A stretch of DNA of 64,000 nucleotides. It comes from JAUIAI01 sp963732405. Its GTDB lineage: Bacteria > Pseudomonadota > Gammaproteobacteria > Burkholderiales > Burkholderiaceae_E. The notes below the pieces were generated by a model. That model saw only the letters and a list, made by a program, of their open reading frames with translations, did no database searches and had not been told where the DNA came from. The position numbers and the translations under genes are program-made. Every line of letters starts with the position of its first letter. Position 1 is the first letter of the stretch. The stretch is from positions 124,001 through 188,000 of the forward strand of contig CAVSZG010000003.1 in NCBI GenBank assembly GCA_963732405.1, read 5' to 3'. Below, in pieces: positions 1-8,352 of this stretch.

Positions 1-1495
1 TCAAGATGCTGCCCTTCGACAACAAGTCCGAGACTGCAGGTCGTGCTCGACATGCCCGAAGGCACCGATCTGTTCGTCACCTCCAATCTGGCGCAGCAGA
101 TCGGCGCGCAGCTGCAGCAGATTCCTGAAGTGGTTGCCTACCAGACGTATGTCGGTACCGCATCGCCGTTCAACTTCAACGGTCTGGTACGCCACTACTT
201 CCTGCGCCAGATACGCCTTGGCAGGGCGATATCGCCGTGCAGTTGTTGGACAAGGCCGATCGCGACGCGATCCAGTCATGACATCGCCAGGAAATCCGCG
301 CCGACCCTGCAACCGATCGTCAGGGCTGCCGGCGCCCGGCTGACCATCGCCGAGGCACCCCCCGGCCCGCCGGTGCTGGCGCCTGTGGTGGTCGAACTGT
401 ATGGCCCGACCGCGCGAGATCCGTCGCGAGGTCGCAACCAAGATCATGGCAGACCTTGAAGCAGACGCCCGACGTCGCCGATGTCAATACCTTCATGGAA
501 GCGGACCATGACGCGCATCGAGTTCGAGATCGACCGCCAGAAGTGCCGCCATGTATGGCGTCAGCGTCGAGGGCATTAACCGCGAGACTGATGATGGCAA
601 CCGGCGGCTTCGTGGCCGGCCCTCTGCAAGAGCCGACAACAATCTCGAACAGGCGGTGATCGTGCTGCAGGCCCCGCTGGCCACCCGGGTCAATCTGGGC
701 AATCTGCTGCGTGCTGCCGATACCCACCCAGAGCGGCGCGACCGTGCCCCTGGGCGAACTCGGTCGCTTCATTCCGCCGGCCGGTCGAGCAAACCGATCT
801 ATCACAAGGATCTGCGCGCGCTGGAGTATGTCACGGCCGACGTGGTCGGCCCCCTGGGTGCGCCGCTCTACGGCATGCTGGCCGTTGATCCGCGCCTTGT
901 CAGGACTATCGAACGCCCGATGGTCAGGCCGATTTCGCGGCCACTATTTCAGCCGGCCGGCGCAGGCCGATGTCATCGGGCTTCAAGTGGGACGGCGAAT
1001 GGGAGGTCACCTACGTCACGTTCCGCGACATGGGCCTCGCCTTCATGGCGGCGCTCGTGCTGATCTACATTCTGGTCGTCGCCGAGTTCCGCAATTTCCT
1101 GCTGCCCGCCGTCGTGATGGCGCCGATCCCGCTGACCCTGATCGGCATCATTCCCGGCCATTGGCTGCTGGGCGCCGACTTCACCGCCACGTCGATGATC
1201 GGCTTCATCGCGCTGGCCGGCATCATTGTGCGCAATTCGATCCTGCTGGTGGAATTCGCCCGCGCCGAAGTGGCGCAAGGGCATGGACGGTGCAGGAGGC
1301 CATCACGCTGGCCGCCCAGGTCCGCTTGCGCCCGATCCTGATCACGGCGTTGGCGCTGGTCATCGGCTCGATGGTGTTGCTGTCCGATCCCGATCTTCCA
1401 GGGCATGGCGGTGTCGCTGCTGTTCGGATCGCTGGTGGCCACCTTCCTGACGCTGGTGGTCATTCCGCTGGGTTGTATCTCGGCGCGCCATCATT
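1..1495 (+). pseudogene. RND efflux permease, 3' part, multiply frameshifted
   Basis: Pieces of an RND (AcrB/HAE1-like) inner-membrane efflux permease follow each other in the right order but in changing frames. Near 43-210 there is a periplasmic-loop segment (DMPEGTDLF, FNFNGLVRHYFLR); near 220-290 the segment DIAVQLLDKADRDA lies in another frame; near 340-410 PPGPPVLAPVVVELYGP; near 550-800 YGVSVEGIN and SGATVPLGELGRFI; and at 970-1460 the last membrane helices (FMAALVLIYILVVAEFRNFLLPAVVMA, GFIALAGIIVRNSILLVEFARAE, RPILITALALVIG). I count roughly eight to ten frame changes in 1.4 kb, so no functional protein can be made. The 5' part lies outside the window. Neighbouring genes are intact, which favours real decay, but local sequence errors close to a contig end would look the same. 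Confidence 0.75.
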
Positions 1496-1499
1496 TCAG

Positions 1500-2214
1500 T
1501 CGTGCGGGCGATGATCATCATCGACCGTTGCCGGATGGGGGAGCGCCCACGCCACCGTCACCGGCCGGCCCGTTTCACGGTGGATCTGGCGGATCCGGTG
1601 GTCCGGCGGCAGCCGCGTCAGGAAGCCCTGCAGCGGCATCTTCGAGCGCCCGCCCGGCCCGCTTGCAGCGGCGCAGTGAGGAGACACCGGCAGCGGGCGA
1701 ACCGGTGCCAACCGCCTCGTCCGGACGGCCGCCGCGTCTGGCGCGCAAAGGTGAGCAGGTCACGCCGAGCGCTGCCGCCGTCGATGAGCCAATCGGCGCC
1801 GCAGCGCCGGCGGGTCGTCCGCCGCGTCTGATGAAAAGAGCGCCCGACGTGCCGGCTGAACTGAATACGGCAACGGCAACGGCAACGGCAGCGGTTGCCG
1901 CACGGCCGCCCAGGCTCGTGCGCAAGTCGGACATGGCGGCGCCCGTCGAACCGACTGTCGAACCCGGCCCATTCGATCAGCCTTTTGAAATGGCGAGTCT
2001 GGCTGACGTCGCAGCGAGCGTCGACGAATTGAGTGACGAGAACGACATCGATCCGTCAACGCGGCTCGCGCCGCAGGAACGTTCGCCAGCACCGGTATCC
2101 GCACCAGATTCGACCGCAGCAACGGTGCCGGACGATGTCGAGCCCACCGCGGTTCGGCGATCGTCGAGCAAGCCGCGGCGCAGTCGCAAGAGCACAACGG
2201 AGTCAGACAAATGA
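1500..2214 (+). CDS. Low-complexity basic/proline-rich protein with RPPRL repeats
   Basis: The frame is open through 2214 and ends in SDK. I do not recognise a family. The product is Ala/Pro/Ser/Arg-rich and contains four copies of a basic motif of the form (G/A)RPxRLxRR or RPPRLxRK (near 1650, 1725, 1812 and 1902), separated by acidic or Ala-rich spacers; the last 60 residues are Asp/Glu-rich and then end in a basic tail. No signal peptide or membrane segment is visible. The start is unclear because the same frame runs back into the RND remnant without a good ATG, so the gene may be a fusion to pseudogene debris or may start at a GTG or in another frame after a frameshift. Its stop overlaps the next gene by 4 bases (ATGA), which supports translation of this frame. 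Confidence 0.45.
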
Positions 2215-2771
2215 GATGGACAGTGACAGGGCGCCGCGTGGTCGTACTGACCCTGCCACTGCTCGCGATGAGCGCGGCGCCCGGATCCTCGCACAGCGCC
2301 TCGTTCGGGGAACTCAGCTCAGGCCCCGCCGCGCCGGCTCCTTACCCGAATGGTCAATATGCGGTGGTTCCGTCACCGTATGCCGGCGCCTATCCGGGCA
2401 TGGCCGGGCCCTATTCGATGCGGCCCAACCCGTCCTGTCCACCGAATTGCCAGGCCATGCCGATACAACCCCGGGGCAATGCAGAAGGGCAGTTGTCGAT
2501 GCCATCGACCCAGGCACAAACCTTCGTGCCTGACTACCAGGTCAACCCGCGTGCCTACCTGCCGATCGGACCGCACGGTGATTCACCGCATGCGCAGGTT
2601 CAGTTGTGGACCTTCGGTCAACTCAATTCGACGACGGACCCCTTCAATCCCTGGGGTCTGAGTACACCCTACATGTTCGTGCCTTGGAGCACTCCGCTGT
2701 CTGGATGGACCAATTCGCAAACATGGAACTGGTGGCGGGAGCGTTCAGGCGCCTTGCCGCGCAACTGGTAG
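2211..2771 (+). CDS. Secreted Pro/Asn/Trp-rich protein of unknown function
   Basis: A 186-residue protein. The N-terminus has a basic start (MRWTVTGRR), a hydrophobic core (VVVLTLPLLAMSAAPG) and small residues suited to signal peptidase cleavage, so export is likely. The mature part is rich in Pro, Ser, Asn, Tyr and Trp, with a C-terminal segment FNPWGLSTPYMFVPWSTP and a Trp cluster (TWNWWRER). No enzyme motif is seen. It starts inside the stop of the preceding frame (ATGA overlap) and is followed 46 bases later by another secreted low-complexity protein, so it probably belongs to one transcription unit of exported structural proteins. It is not clearly a sulfur globule protein by itself; that role is suggested only by position. 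Confidence 0.7.
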   Translation: MRWTVTGRRVVVLTLPLLAMSAAPGSSHSASFGELSSGPAAPAPYPNGQYAVVPSPYAGAYPGMAGPYSMRPNPSCPPNCQAMPIQPRGNAEGQLSMPSTQAQTFVPDYQVNPRAYLPIGPHGDSPHAQVQLWTFGQLNSTTDPFNPWGLSTPYMFVPWSTPLSGWTNSQTWNWWRERSGALPRNW

Positions 2772-2817
2772 GGGATGCGATGTCCCCCGCTGACTCAAAC
2801 CATGGAGGTATAGCGCA

Positions 2818-3426
2818 ATGAAATCTGTCTTCAGTGTGTTGCTGATATCCGCGATCGGCATGTCCGCTACGGCGGCACTCGCCCAACAGAGTGGTCAACC
2901 GCCGGCGCCCCCCGGACCCTACGGCCAACCCCAATGGGGCAATGCCCAAGCACCGGCGCAACAAGGCCAGGGCTCTGCGCCGCAGCAGCAGGCTCAGGCG
3001 CCCGCCGCGCAAGGCCAGGCACCGCAACAAGGTTGGGGTGCACCACCGCCCCCGCCGCCGCCCGGTTACTACGGTGGCGGTTACGGCTATGCACCCCCAC
3101 CGCCACCTTATGGCTACCCACCCGTGTACGGCGGCTACCCACCCGTGTACGGCGGCTACCCGCCCCCGTATGGTGGTTATGGCTATGCCCCGCCGTATTA
3201 CGACGGCTACGGCAATGCCTATGGCAGTGGCTACGGCAGCGGTTATGGCACTGGCCGCGGAAACGGGCGCGGCAACATGCGCGGCAATTTCTCGTTCGGT
3301 GGTGATGCCGACATGGATGGCAGTGGCTGGGGCAACGGCTGGGGCAATGGCAACGGTAACGGCTGGGGCAACAACGGCGGGCGTCGGGGTTGGGGGCCCG
3401 GTAGCTGGGCGCCAGGCTGGTGGTAG
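2818..3426 (+). CDS. Sulfur globule-like secreted protein, Gly/Pro/Tyr/Asn-rich
   Basis: A 202-residue exported protein. A clear Sec signal peptide (MKSVFSVLLISAIGMSATAALAQ) is followed by a Gln/Pro/Ala-rich stretch, a Pro/Tyr/Gly stretch with a 7-residue repeat YPPVYGG (21-bp unit, 3115-3177), and a C-terminal module of about 55 residues beginning GRGNGRGNMRGNFSFGGDAD and ending in Gly/Asn/Trp repeats. The C-terminal module occurs again in the next gene almost unchanged. Small exported Gly/Asn/Tyr-rich proteins of this kind coat sulfur globules in purple sulfur bacteria (Sgp proteins), and this genome carries the oxidative dsr pathway that makes use of such globules; the assignment is by composition, export and context, not by alignment. 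A good ribosome site (GGAGG at 2804) precedes the ATG. Confidence 0.65.
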   Translation: MKSVFSVLLISAIGMSATAALAQQSGQPPAPPGPYGQPQWGNAQAPAQQGQGSAPQQQAQAPAAQGQAPQQGWGAPPPPPPPGYYGGGYGYAPPPPPYGYPPVYGGYPPVYGGYPPPYGGYGYAPPYYDGYGNAYGSGYGSGYGTGRGNGRGNMRGNFSFGGDADMDGSGWGNGWGNGNGNGWGNNGGRRGWGPGSWAPGWW

Positions 3427-3488
3427 ACCGACCGGATACCCATGATCGCTGCGATCGCCATTTTGAGTCTGTTTCAAGGAGTCAGTTC

Positions 3489-4313
3489 ATGAAGTCTTCA
3501 GTCAGATTGCTCACGGCAGCGGCCCTTGGCGCGTTGATCGCCTTGCCGGCGGACAACTTCGCCGAGGAGGCGGGCGCCAAGCCAGCCGAAGCCGCAGCCA
3601 AGGCGGGCGACGCAGCGATCAGGTGTCCGGATTGGGCCGGACAAGCGAGTGCGCCCGGCGCGTATCCGCCGGGCTACTTCCCGCCACCGCCGCCACCTGC
3701 CTACTACCAACGGCCGGCCTATGGGCAATACCAGGGTTATGGTGGTGGGGGTGGAGGAGGAGGTGGTGGATATGGCCCGGGCTATGGTGGACCGCCTCCG
3801 GGGTACGGTGGACCGCCTCCAGGATTCGGTGGACCGCCTCCGGGGTACGGTGGACCACCTCCGGGATATGGTGGACCACCCCCAGGCTATGGAGGACCAC
3901 CTCCGGGTTACGGAGGTCCACCTCCGCAGCGTATGGGCGGGATGCCGGGCTACGACGGACCGCCACCGCCGCCACAGGGCCAGGTTCAGGGTCAAGCGCC
4001 TCAAGGTGATCCTGGCATGCAGGCGAATTCGAGTATGCAGCCACCACCCCCGCCAGCCTACTATCCGCCGCCGCCTCGTCCCGGGAATTACGGCAATCCG
4101 TATTACGGGGGCAATGGATATGACGGCTACGGGAACAGTGCCGGCAATCTCAGGGGTAACGGCCGTGGCAATGGCCGCGGCAACATGAGCGGCAACTTCT
4201 CCTTTGGCGGAGATGCCGACATGGATGGCAGTGGGTGGGGCAACGGTTGGGGTAATGGCAATGGCAACGGCTGGGGCAGTGGCCGGCGCGGCTGGGGTCC
4301 CGGCGGCTGGTAG
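3489..4313 (+). CDS. Sulfur globule-like secreted protein with GGPPPGY repeats
   Basis: A 274-residue product starting at the ATG after AAGGAGTCAGTTC. The N-terminus is a signal peptide (MKSSVRLLTAAALGALIALPA) followed by an Ala/Glu/Lys-rich segment with one Cys (IRCPDW). The centre has a poly-Gly run and about seven tandem copies of GGPPPGY (21-bp unit, 3784-3930). The last 55 residues repeat the GRGNMSGNFSFGGDADMDG module of the preceding protein, showing that the two genes are duplicates that diverged in their central repeats. The likely role is an extracytoplasmic structural or globule-envelope protein. Large open frames on the opposite strand here are artefacts of the repeats. Confidence 0.65.
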   Translation: MKSSVRLLTAAALGALIALPADNFAEEAGAKPAEAAAKAGDAAIRCPDWAGQASAPGAYPPGYFPPPPPPAYYQRPAYGQYQGYGGGGGGGGGGYGPGYGGPPPGYGGPPPGFGGPPPGYGGPPPGYGGPPPGYGGPPPGYGGPPPQRMGGMPGYDGPPPPPQGQVQGQAPQGDPGMQANSSMQPPPPPAYYPPPPRPGNYGNPYYGGNGYDGYGNSAGNLRGNGRGNGRGNMSGNFSFGGDADMDGSGWGNGWGNGNGNGWGSGRRGWGPGGW

Positions 4314-4384
4314 TGCGTCCGGTCTGCCCGGTTGCTTGACGCCCGCGTGGTCTCGCGTGCTGCGCCGGCGATGCAAAGGAGAAG

Positions 4385-5002
4385 ATGATGATCAGCGTGA
4401 AGGCATGCCTGGGTGCCGCGGCACTCGTCGGCGCAATGCTGTCGACCGCGCCGGCACAGGCGCAATGGTGGTCCCGCAGTCCATGGACCGGTGGTCCGAT
4501 GGGCGGTGGACCGTGGGGCCATCCCTACGCCGGCAACAACTGGCTCGGTAACGGCGGCGGACGAGGCTTTTCCCGGTTCGACTTCAACGTTGATCTGGGT
4601 GGCTGGGGCAACGGCTATGGCAATCCCTGGACGAGTTATGGCAATCCATGGGGCGGTTATGGGAACCAATGGGGCGGCTTTCCCGGTGGATACCCAGGTG
4701 GATACCCAGGTGGTTTCCCAGGTGGATTCCCAGGCGGATTCCCAGGTGGATTCCCAGGTGGATTCCCAGGTGGATTCCCAGGCGGATTCCCAGGTGGATT
4801 TCCAGGTGGATTCCCAGGTGGATTTCCAGGTGGATTTCCAGGTGGATTTCCAGGCGGATTCCCAGGCGGATTCCCAGGCGGATTCCCAGGCGGATTCCCA
4901 GGCGGATTCCCCGGTGGATTTCCAGGTGGTTTCCCAGGTGGTTTCCCAGGTGGCTTTCCGGGTGGTTTCCCAGGTAGCTTTGGCAGCCCGTGGGGTTATT
5001 GA
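4385..5002 (+). CDS. Secreted protein with 25 tandem FPGG repeats
   Basis: A 205-residue exported protein. It has a signal peptide (MMISVKACLGAAALVGAMLSTAPAQAQ), a Trp/Gly/Asn-rich region (for example GGWGNGYGNPW and YGNPWGGYGNQWGG) and then 25 tetrapeptide units, mostly GGFP/FPGG with two YPGG, before a short end (SFGSPWGY). The motif RFDFNVDL after a Gly-rich stretch recalls the aromatic/acidic patch of sulfur globule-type proteins. An AAAGGAGAAG ribosome site lies just before the ATG. Position third in a run of similar exported proteins suggests a shared structural role, perhaps in a globule coat or a matrix. Repeat number is likely variable between strains. Confidence 0.65.
   Translation: MMISVKACLGAAALVGAMLSTAPAQAQWWSRSPWTGGPMGGGPWGHPYAGNNWLGNGGGRGFSRFDFNVDLGGWGNGYGNPWTSYGNPWGGYGNQWGGFPGGYPGGYPGGFPGGFPGGFPGGFPGGFPGGFPGGFPGGFPGGFPGGFPGGFPGGFPGGFPGGFPGGFPGGFPGGFPGGFPGGFPGGFPGGFPGGFPGSFGSPWGY
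4679..4978 (+). repeat. 12-bp coding minisatellite, 25 units
   Basis: A head-to-tail array of a 12-bp unit of the type ttcccaggtgga runs for 300 bp with no interruption, each unit encoding Phe/Tyr-Pro-Gly-Gly. Units differ mainly at third codon positions (cca/ccg/ccc, ggt/ggc, ttc/ttt), so the peptide is conserved while the DNA varies. The unit length is a multiple of three, so copy-number changes keep the frame. Confidence 0.95.
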
Positions 5003-5081
5003 CCGTGCGACCTTGCAGGCCGATCGGCCCGGCGGAGAGGCATGAACTGGTTGCCGCGCCGGCTCGGACTATTCATGTTGT

Positions 5082-5690
5082 GTGTCGAAAAATGGACTGA
5101 TCGTGCGCTCCTATCTCTGGATCATTGTTGTGGTCGGGCTGCTCGGTCTTGGCGTATGGAGTCGTAAACCGCCACCGGAGCCGATCACAGTGGTTTTGCG
5201 GCCGTCGTCGGACGACTCTGATCGTCCCCAGCAGACAGCCGTGCACACCGACGCCAAACCGGCTGTACAGATCAGTCCGACGATTCCACCGTCGACGAAT
5301 GAGTCGCTTCGTGCGCAGGACGAAGTCGCCCCCGATGCGTCAATCACATCGTCAGCGTCATTCAAATCCGACGACGTCATCGAGCCCGGTACTGTCCTCG
5401 ACGGGCTTGCAAAGGCGAGAGCGGCCTTCAGCATGGGCGAGACCGATGCGGCCATTGCCGCCTATCAGCAATATCTGACGGATCATCCCGATAACATCGA
5501 CGGTCACGGTGAACTGGGCAATGTCTTCTTTTCCCAGGGACGTTATCGGGAAGCGGCCACTGAGTTCTATGGCGTTGCCATGTGCCTGGTCGCCCGGGGA
5601 AACCCGGGATCTGCCATGAGACTCGAGCCGGCAATCCGGCTTGGCAGCCCGTCACTGGCCTACGACCTGCGACTTCAACTCAGAAACTGA
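5082..5690 (+). CDS. Membrane-anchored TPR protein
   Basis: A 202-residue protein that starts with GTG; no in-frame ATG lies upstream. Residues 8-26 (VRSYLWIIVVVGLLGLGVW) form one membrane anchor, residues 27-105 are a polar Ser/Asp/Pro-rich linker, and residues 108-170 carry two TPR-like helical pairs (AKARAAFSMGETDAAIAAYQQYLTDHPDN and ELGNVFFSQGRYREAATEFYGVA). TPR units mediate protein contacts, so this could be an assembly or localisation factor for the exported proteins encoded just upstream. No catalytic motif is present. Confidence 0.7.
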   Translation: MSKNGLIVRSYLWIIVVVGLLGLGVWSRKPPPEPITVVLRPSSDDSDRPQQTAVHTDAKPAVQISPTIPPSTNESLRAQDEVAPDASITSSASFKSDDVIEPGTVLDGLAKARAAFSMGETDAAIAAYQQYLTDHPDNIDGHGELGNVFFSQGRYREAATEFYGVAMCLVARGNPGSAMRLEPAIRLGSPSLAYDLRLQLRN

Positions 5691-5786
5691 TGGATGGATC
5701 GGCGCACTGACCATCCGATCGCCATACGAATCACCATCGACAACGACTGCCAGGAGTGGCAGATCGAATCCCGACAAGGACCCTCA

Positions 5787-6386
5787 ATGGAAGACGCCAG
5801 TGAAACTGCCGAGCTGCGCACCGACGTCGCCCGTCCGCCAGAATATATGGAGTATCTGGAGAAGGCGACCAACGCCATGCGCACGATTCGCATGGTCGTC
5901 TACGCCGGCATGGCGAGCTTCGTGGTCCTGGCGTTCTACGGATTCTTCCTGATTTATCAGCTGACCTCGGACGCGCACAGCGCCGTGGAGCATATGTCCG
6001 TCATGACGCGGCAGATGCAGTCGATGACCCAGACGCTGGCCAGTCTGCAGGGCACGATTTCGACGATGGGTTCGACAGTGGCGACGATGGATGGCCATGT
6101 CGGCGCCATGGATGGGCACGTGGGCTCGATGTCGACTGACATGAGGCAGATCAATCAAACCATGGCGCAGATGCAGAACTCGGTTGGCCACATCAGCCGC
6201 AACGTGGGCATGATGTCCCAGGATCTGACCCAGATCGGCAATACCGTATCACTCATGCAGCACTCTGCCCGAAACCTGGACCAGTCGATCGGCCCGATGA
6301 TGGGCACGATGAACCAGATGATGCCCTTCGGCTGGCCTGGCGGCAGTTACGGTGGTGCGCCGCCGTTCGCCCCGCCCATGCGCTAG
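5787..6386 (+). CDS. Single-pass membrane protein with Met-rich coiled coil
   Basis: A 199-residue protein; the ATG at 5787 follows AAGGACCCTCA and was preferred to the longer open frame. Residues about 35-65 hold one hydrophobic helix (VVYAGMASFVVLAFYGFFLIYQL). The following 120 residues are a long heptad-like helix very rich in Met, Gln and Thr with repeated units (TMDGHVGAMDGHVGSM; MTRQMQSMTQTL), resembling phage tail-tip or methyl-accepting-type coiled coils but with no signalling domain. The end is Gly/Pro/Phe-rich (PFGWPGGSYGGAPPF), echoing the composition of the exported proteins upstream. Function unknown; the topology suggests an extracytoplasmic coiled coil. Confidence 0.65.
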   Translation: MEDASETAELRTDVARPPEYMEYLEKATNAMRTIRMVVYAGMASFVVLAFYGFFLIYQLTSDAHSAVEHMSVMTRQMQSMTQTLASLQGTISTMGSTVATMDGHVGAMDGHVGSMSTDMRQINQTMAQMQNSVGHISRNVGMMSQDLTQIGNTVSLMQHSARNLDQSIGPMMGTMNQMMPFGWPGGSYGGAPPFAPPMR

Positions 6387-6562
6387 TGAGCTCGACCCCG
6401 CCCGCCGCGCCTTGATACCCTGCGGGCATCAACTCATGGCAATCCGTTCGTTCATTCGCTGATCGAAACTGCGTACAGTCGCGCCATTCTCAAACCAGCG
6501 GCCGATGTCGCCTGCCCGGGCCTGCCCGGCAGGCTGGGCCCGAGTGGATATCGCGACAGAGC

Positions 6563-8329
6563 ATGTATCAGTACACCGATTTCGACAAGACCATCGTGCG
6601 CCAGCGCGCGGCGCAGTTTCGTGACCAGCTCGAGCGCCACCTGGCCGGCGAGCTTGGTGAGGACGAGTTCAAGGCTTTGCGGCTGCAGAATGGCTGGTAC
6701 GTACAGCGACATGCGCCCATGCTGCGCATTGCCGTGCCCTACGGCGAGCTGGCCTCGCGTCAGTTGCGCGAGCTCGCCCGGATCGCCCGCGAATTTGACC
6801 GCGGCTATGGCCACTTCACTACCCGTCAGAATCTCCAGTTCAACTGGATTCCGCTGAATCGCGCCGCGGACGTCATGGATCGCCTGGCGCAGGTCGACAT
6901 GCACGGTATCCAGACCTCGGGCAACTGCATTCGCAACATCACGGCCGATGCCCGCGTCGGTGTGGCCGACGATGAGGTCATTGACGCGCGCCCCTACTGC
7001 GAAGTGTTGCGGCAGTGGACCACGATGCATCCGGAGTTCGCCTTTTTGCCGCGCAAATTCAAGATTGCGGTGAGCGGCGCTCGCGAAGACCGGGCGGCCA
7101 CCGCCTGGCATGACATCGGCCTGCATCTTCGATTTGATGACGTCGGTGAGGTGGGTTTCCGCGTTCTGGTGGGCGGGGGCATGGGTCGCACGCCGATCAT
7201 CGGCACGACGATCAGCGAGTTTGTGCCCTGGCAGCAGATCCTGATCTATATCGAAGCCATCGTGCGCGTGTACAACCGTTATGGCCGCCGCGACAATCTC
7301 TACAAGGCGCGTATCAAGATCCTGGTGAAGGCCGAGGGGCAGCGCTTTGTCGACCAGGTCAATCAGGAGTTTGCCCGTATCCTGCACGAAGATCGTGACG
7401 GTACCGCTCATCTCATTCCCCAGGCCGAACTGGACCGCGTGGCCGCGAGTTTTGCGCTACCGCCCGGTGTGATAGCCGATCTGGCCTCCAGGCGTGATGA
7501 GTCGGCCATCATCGAACCCCGTCGCCAGACCGTGGCCGGTGAATCGCGGGCTGGCATTTCCTTGACCCGACCAGCCGGTGCGCCGCCCGCCTATGGCAAG
7601 TGGCTCGAGCGCAATGTGCATGGCCATCGCCTGCCCGGCTACCGGTGCGTGACCCTGTCGCTCAAACGGGTCGGCCAGGCGCCTGGTGATGTGAGTGCCG
7701 ATCAGATGTCGGCGGCGGCCGATCTGGCCGATGCCTACAGCCAAGGCGAGTTGCGCGTGACCCATGACCAGAATTTGCTGTTGCCCTGGGTTCGTGAGGC
7801 AGACCTGTATGCGCTGTGGCAACAGGCTCGCGAGGCTCGTTTTGCCACGCCCAATATCGGGCTGCTCAGCGACATGATCGCCTGCCCGGGCGGAGACTTT
7901 TGCGCGCTGGCCAATGCCCGTTCGATACCGATCGCCAATGAGCTCATTGACCGCTACCAGGATCTCGATGAGCTGGACGACATCGGCGACATCGATCTGC
8001 ACATCAGCGGCTGTATCAATTCTTGCGGTCATCATCACAGCGGACACATCGGCATCCTGGGCGTGGACAAGGATGGTGCCGAGTGGTATCAGATTACGCT
8101 GGGCGGTTCCGACGGATCGGATCTTGCTCCATCCGCCCGGACCGGACGCGTCATCGGCCCCTCGTTCGCCGCTGACGAAGTGGCCGATGTGATCGAGTCC
8201 CTCATCGACACCTTTCGTGTGGAGCGCCTGAGGTCTGAGCGCTTCATCGACACGGTCGGGCGCGTGGGCATCGAGCCATTCAGACAGGCGGCCAATCAGG
8301 TCCGCCGCAGAACGGCCGTCACGGCTTGA
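6563..8329 (+). CDS. cysI: Sulfite (nitrite/sulfite) reductase haemoprotein, assimilatory
   Basis: A 588-residue sirohaem/[4Fe-4S] reductase of the CysI/NirA family, which reduces sulfite to sulfide in six-electron steps. Two ferredoxin-like repeats are visible, each with a family motif (TRQNLQFNWI near residue 93; TSGNCIRNI near 116; VTHDQNLLLPWV near 401). The cluster and sirohaem ligands are Cys441, Cys447, Cys484 and Cys488 in ACPGGDFC and GCINSCGHHH. It is distinct from dsrAB further along. The downstream DUF934 gene and cysH, cysD and cysN show that it is the assimilatory enzyme; no separate flavoprotein cysJ is present, so electrons presumably come from ferredoxin or another donor. Confidence 0.93.
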   Translation: MYQYTDFDKTIVRQRAAQFRDQLERHLAGELGEDEFKALRLQNGWYVQRHAPMLRIAVPYGELASRQLRELARIAREFDRGYGHFTTRQNLQFNWIPLNRAADVMDRLAQVDMHGIQTSGNCIRNITADARVGVADDEVIDARPYCEVLRQWTTMHPEFAFLPRKFKIAVSGAREDRAATAWHDIGLHLRFDDVGEVGFRVLVGGGMGRTPIIGTTISEFVPWQQILIYIEAIVRVYNRYGRRDNLYKARIKILVKAEGQRFVDQVNQEFARILHEDRDGTAHLIPQAELDRVAASFALPPGVIADLASRRDESAIIEPRRQTVAGESRAGISLTRPAGAPPAYGKWLERNVHGHRLPGYRCVTLSLKRVGQAPGDVSADQMSAAADLADAYSQGELRVTHDQNLLLPWVREADLYALWQQAREARFATPNIGLLSDMIACPGGDFCALANARSIPIANELIDRYQDLDELDDIGDIDLHISGCINSCGHHHSGHIGILGVDKDGAEWYQITLGGSDGSDLAPSARTGRVIGPSFAADEVADVIESLIDTFRVERLRSERFIDTVGRVGIEPFRQAANQVRRRTAVTA

Positions 8330-8352
8330 GTCCCCTGGAGCTCCGAACCATC

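Noticed and set aside
3498..4376. Long minus-strand frames across the secreted repeat genes
   Set aside because: They mirror the GC-rich repeats and give Arg/Thr-rich low-complexity products without a start site; the plus-strand frames have signal peptides and ribosome sites.
4679..4978. 12-bp array as a CRISPR
   Set aside because: Units are contiguous, coding and too short; no spacers.
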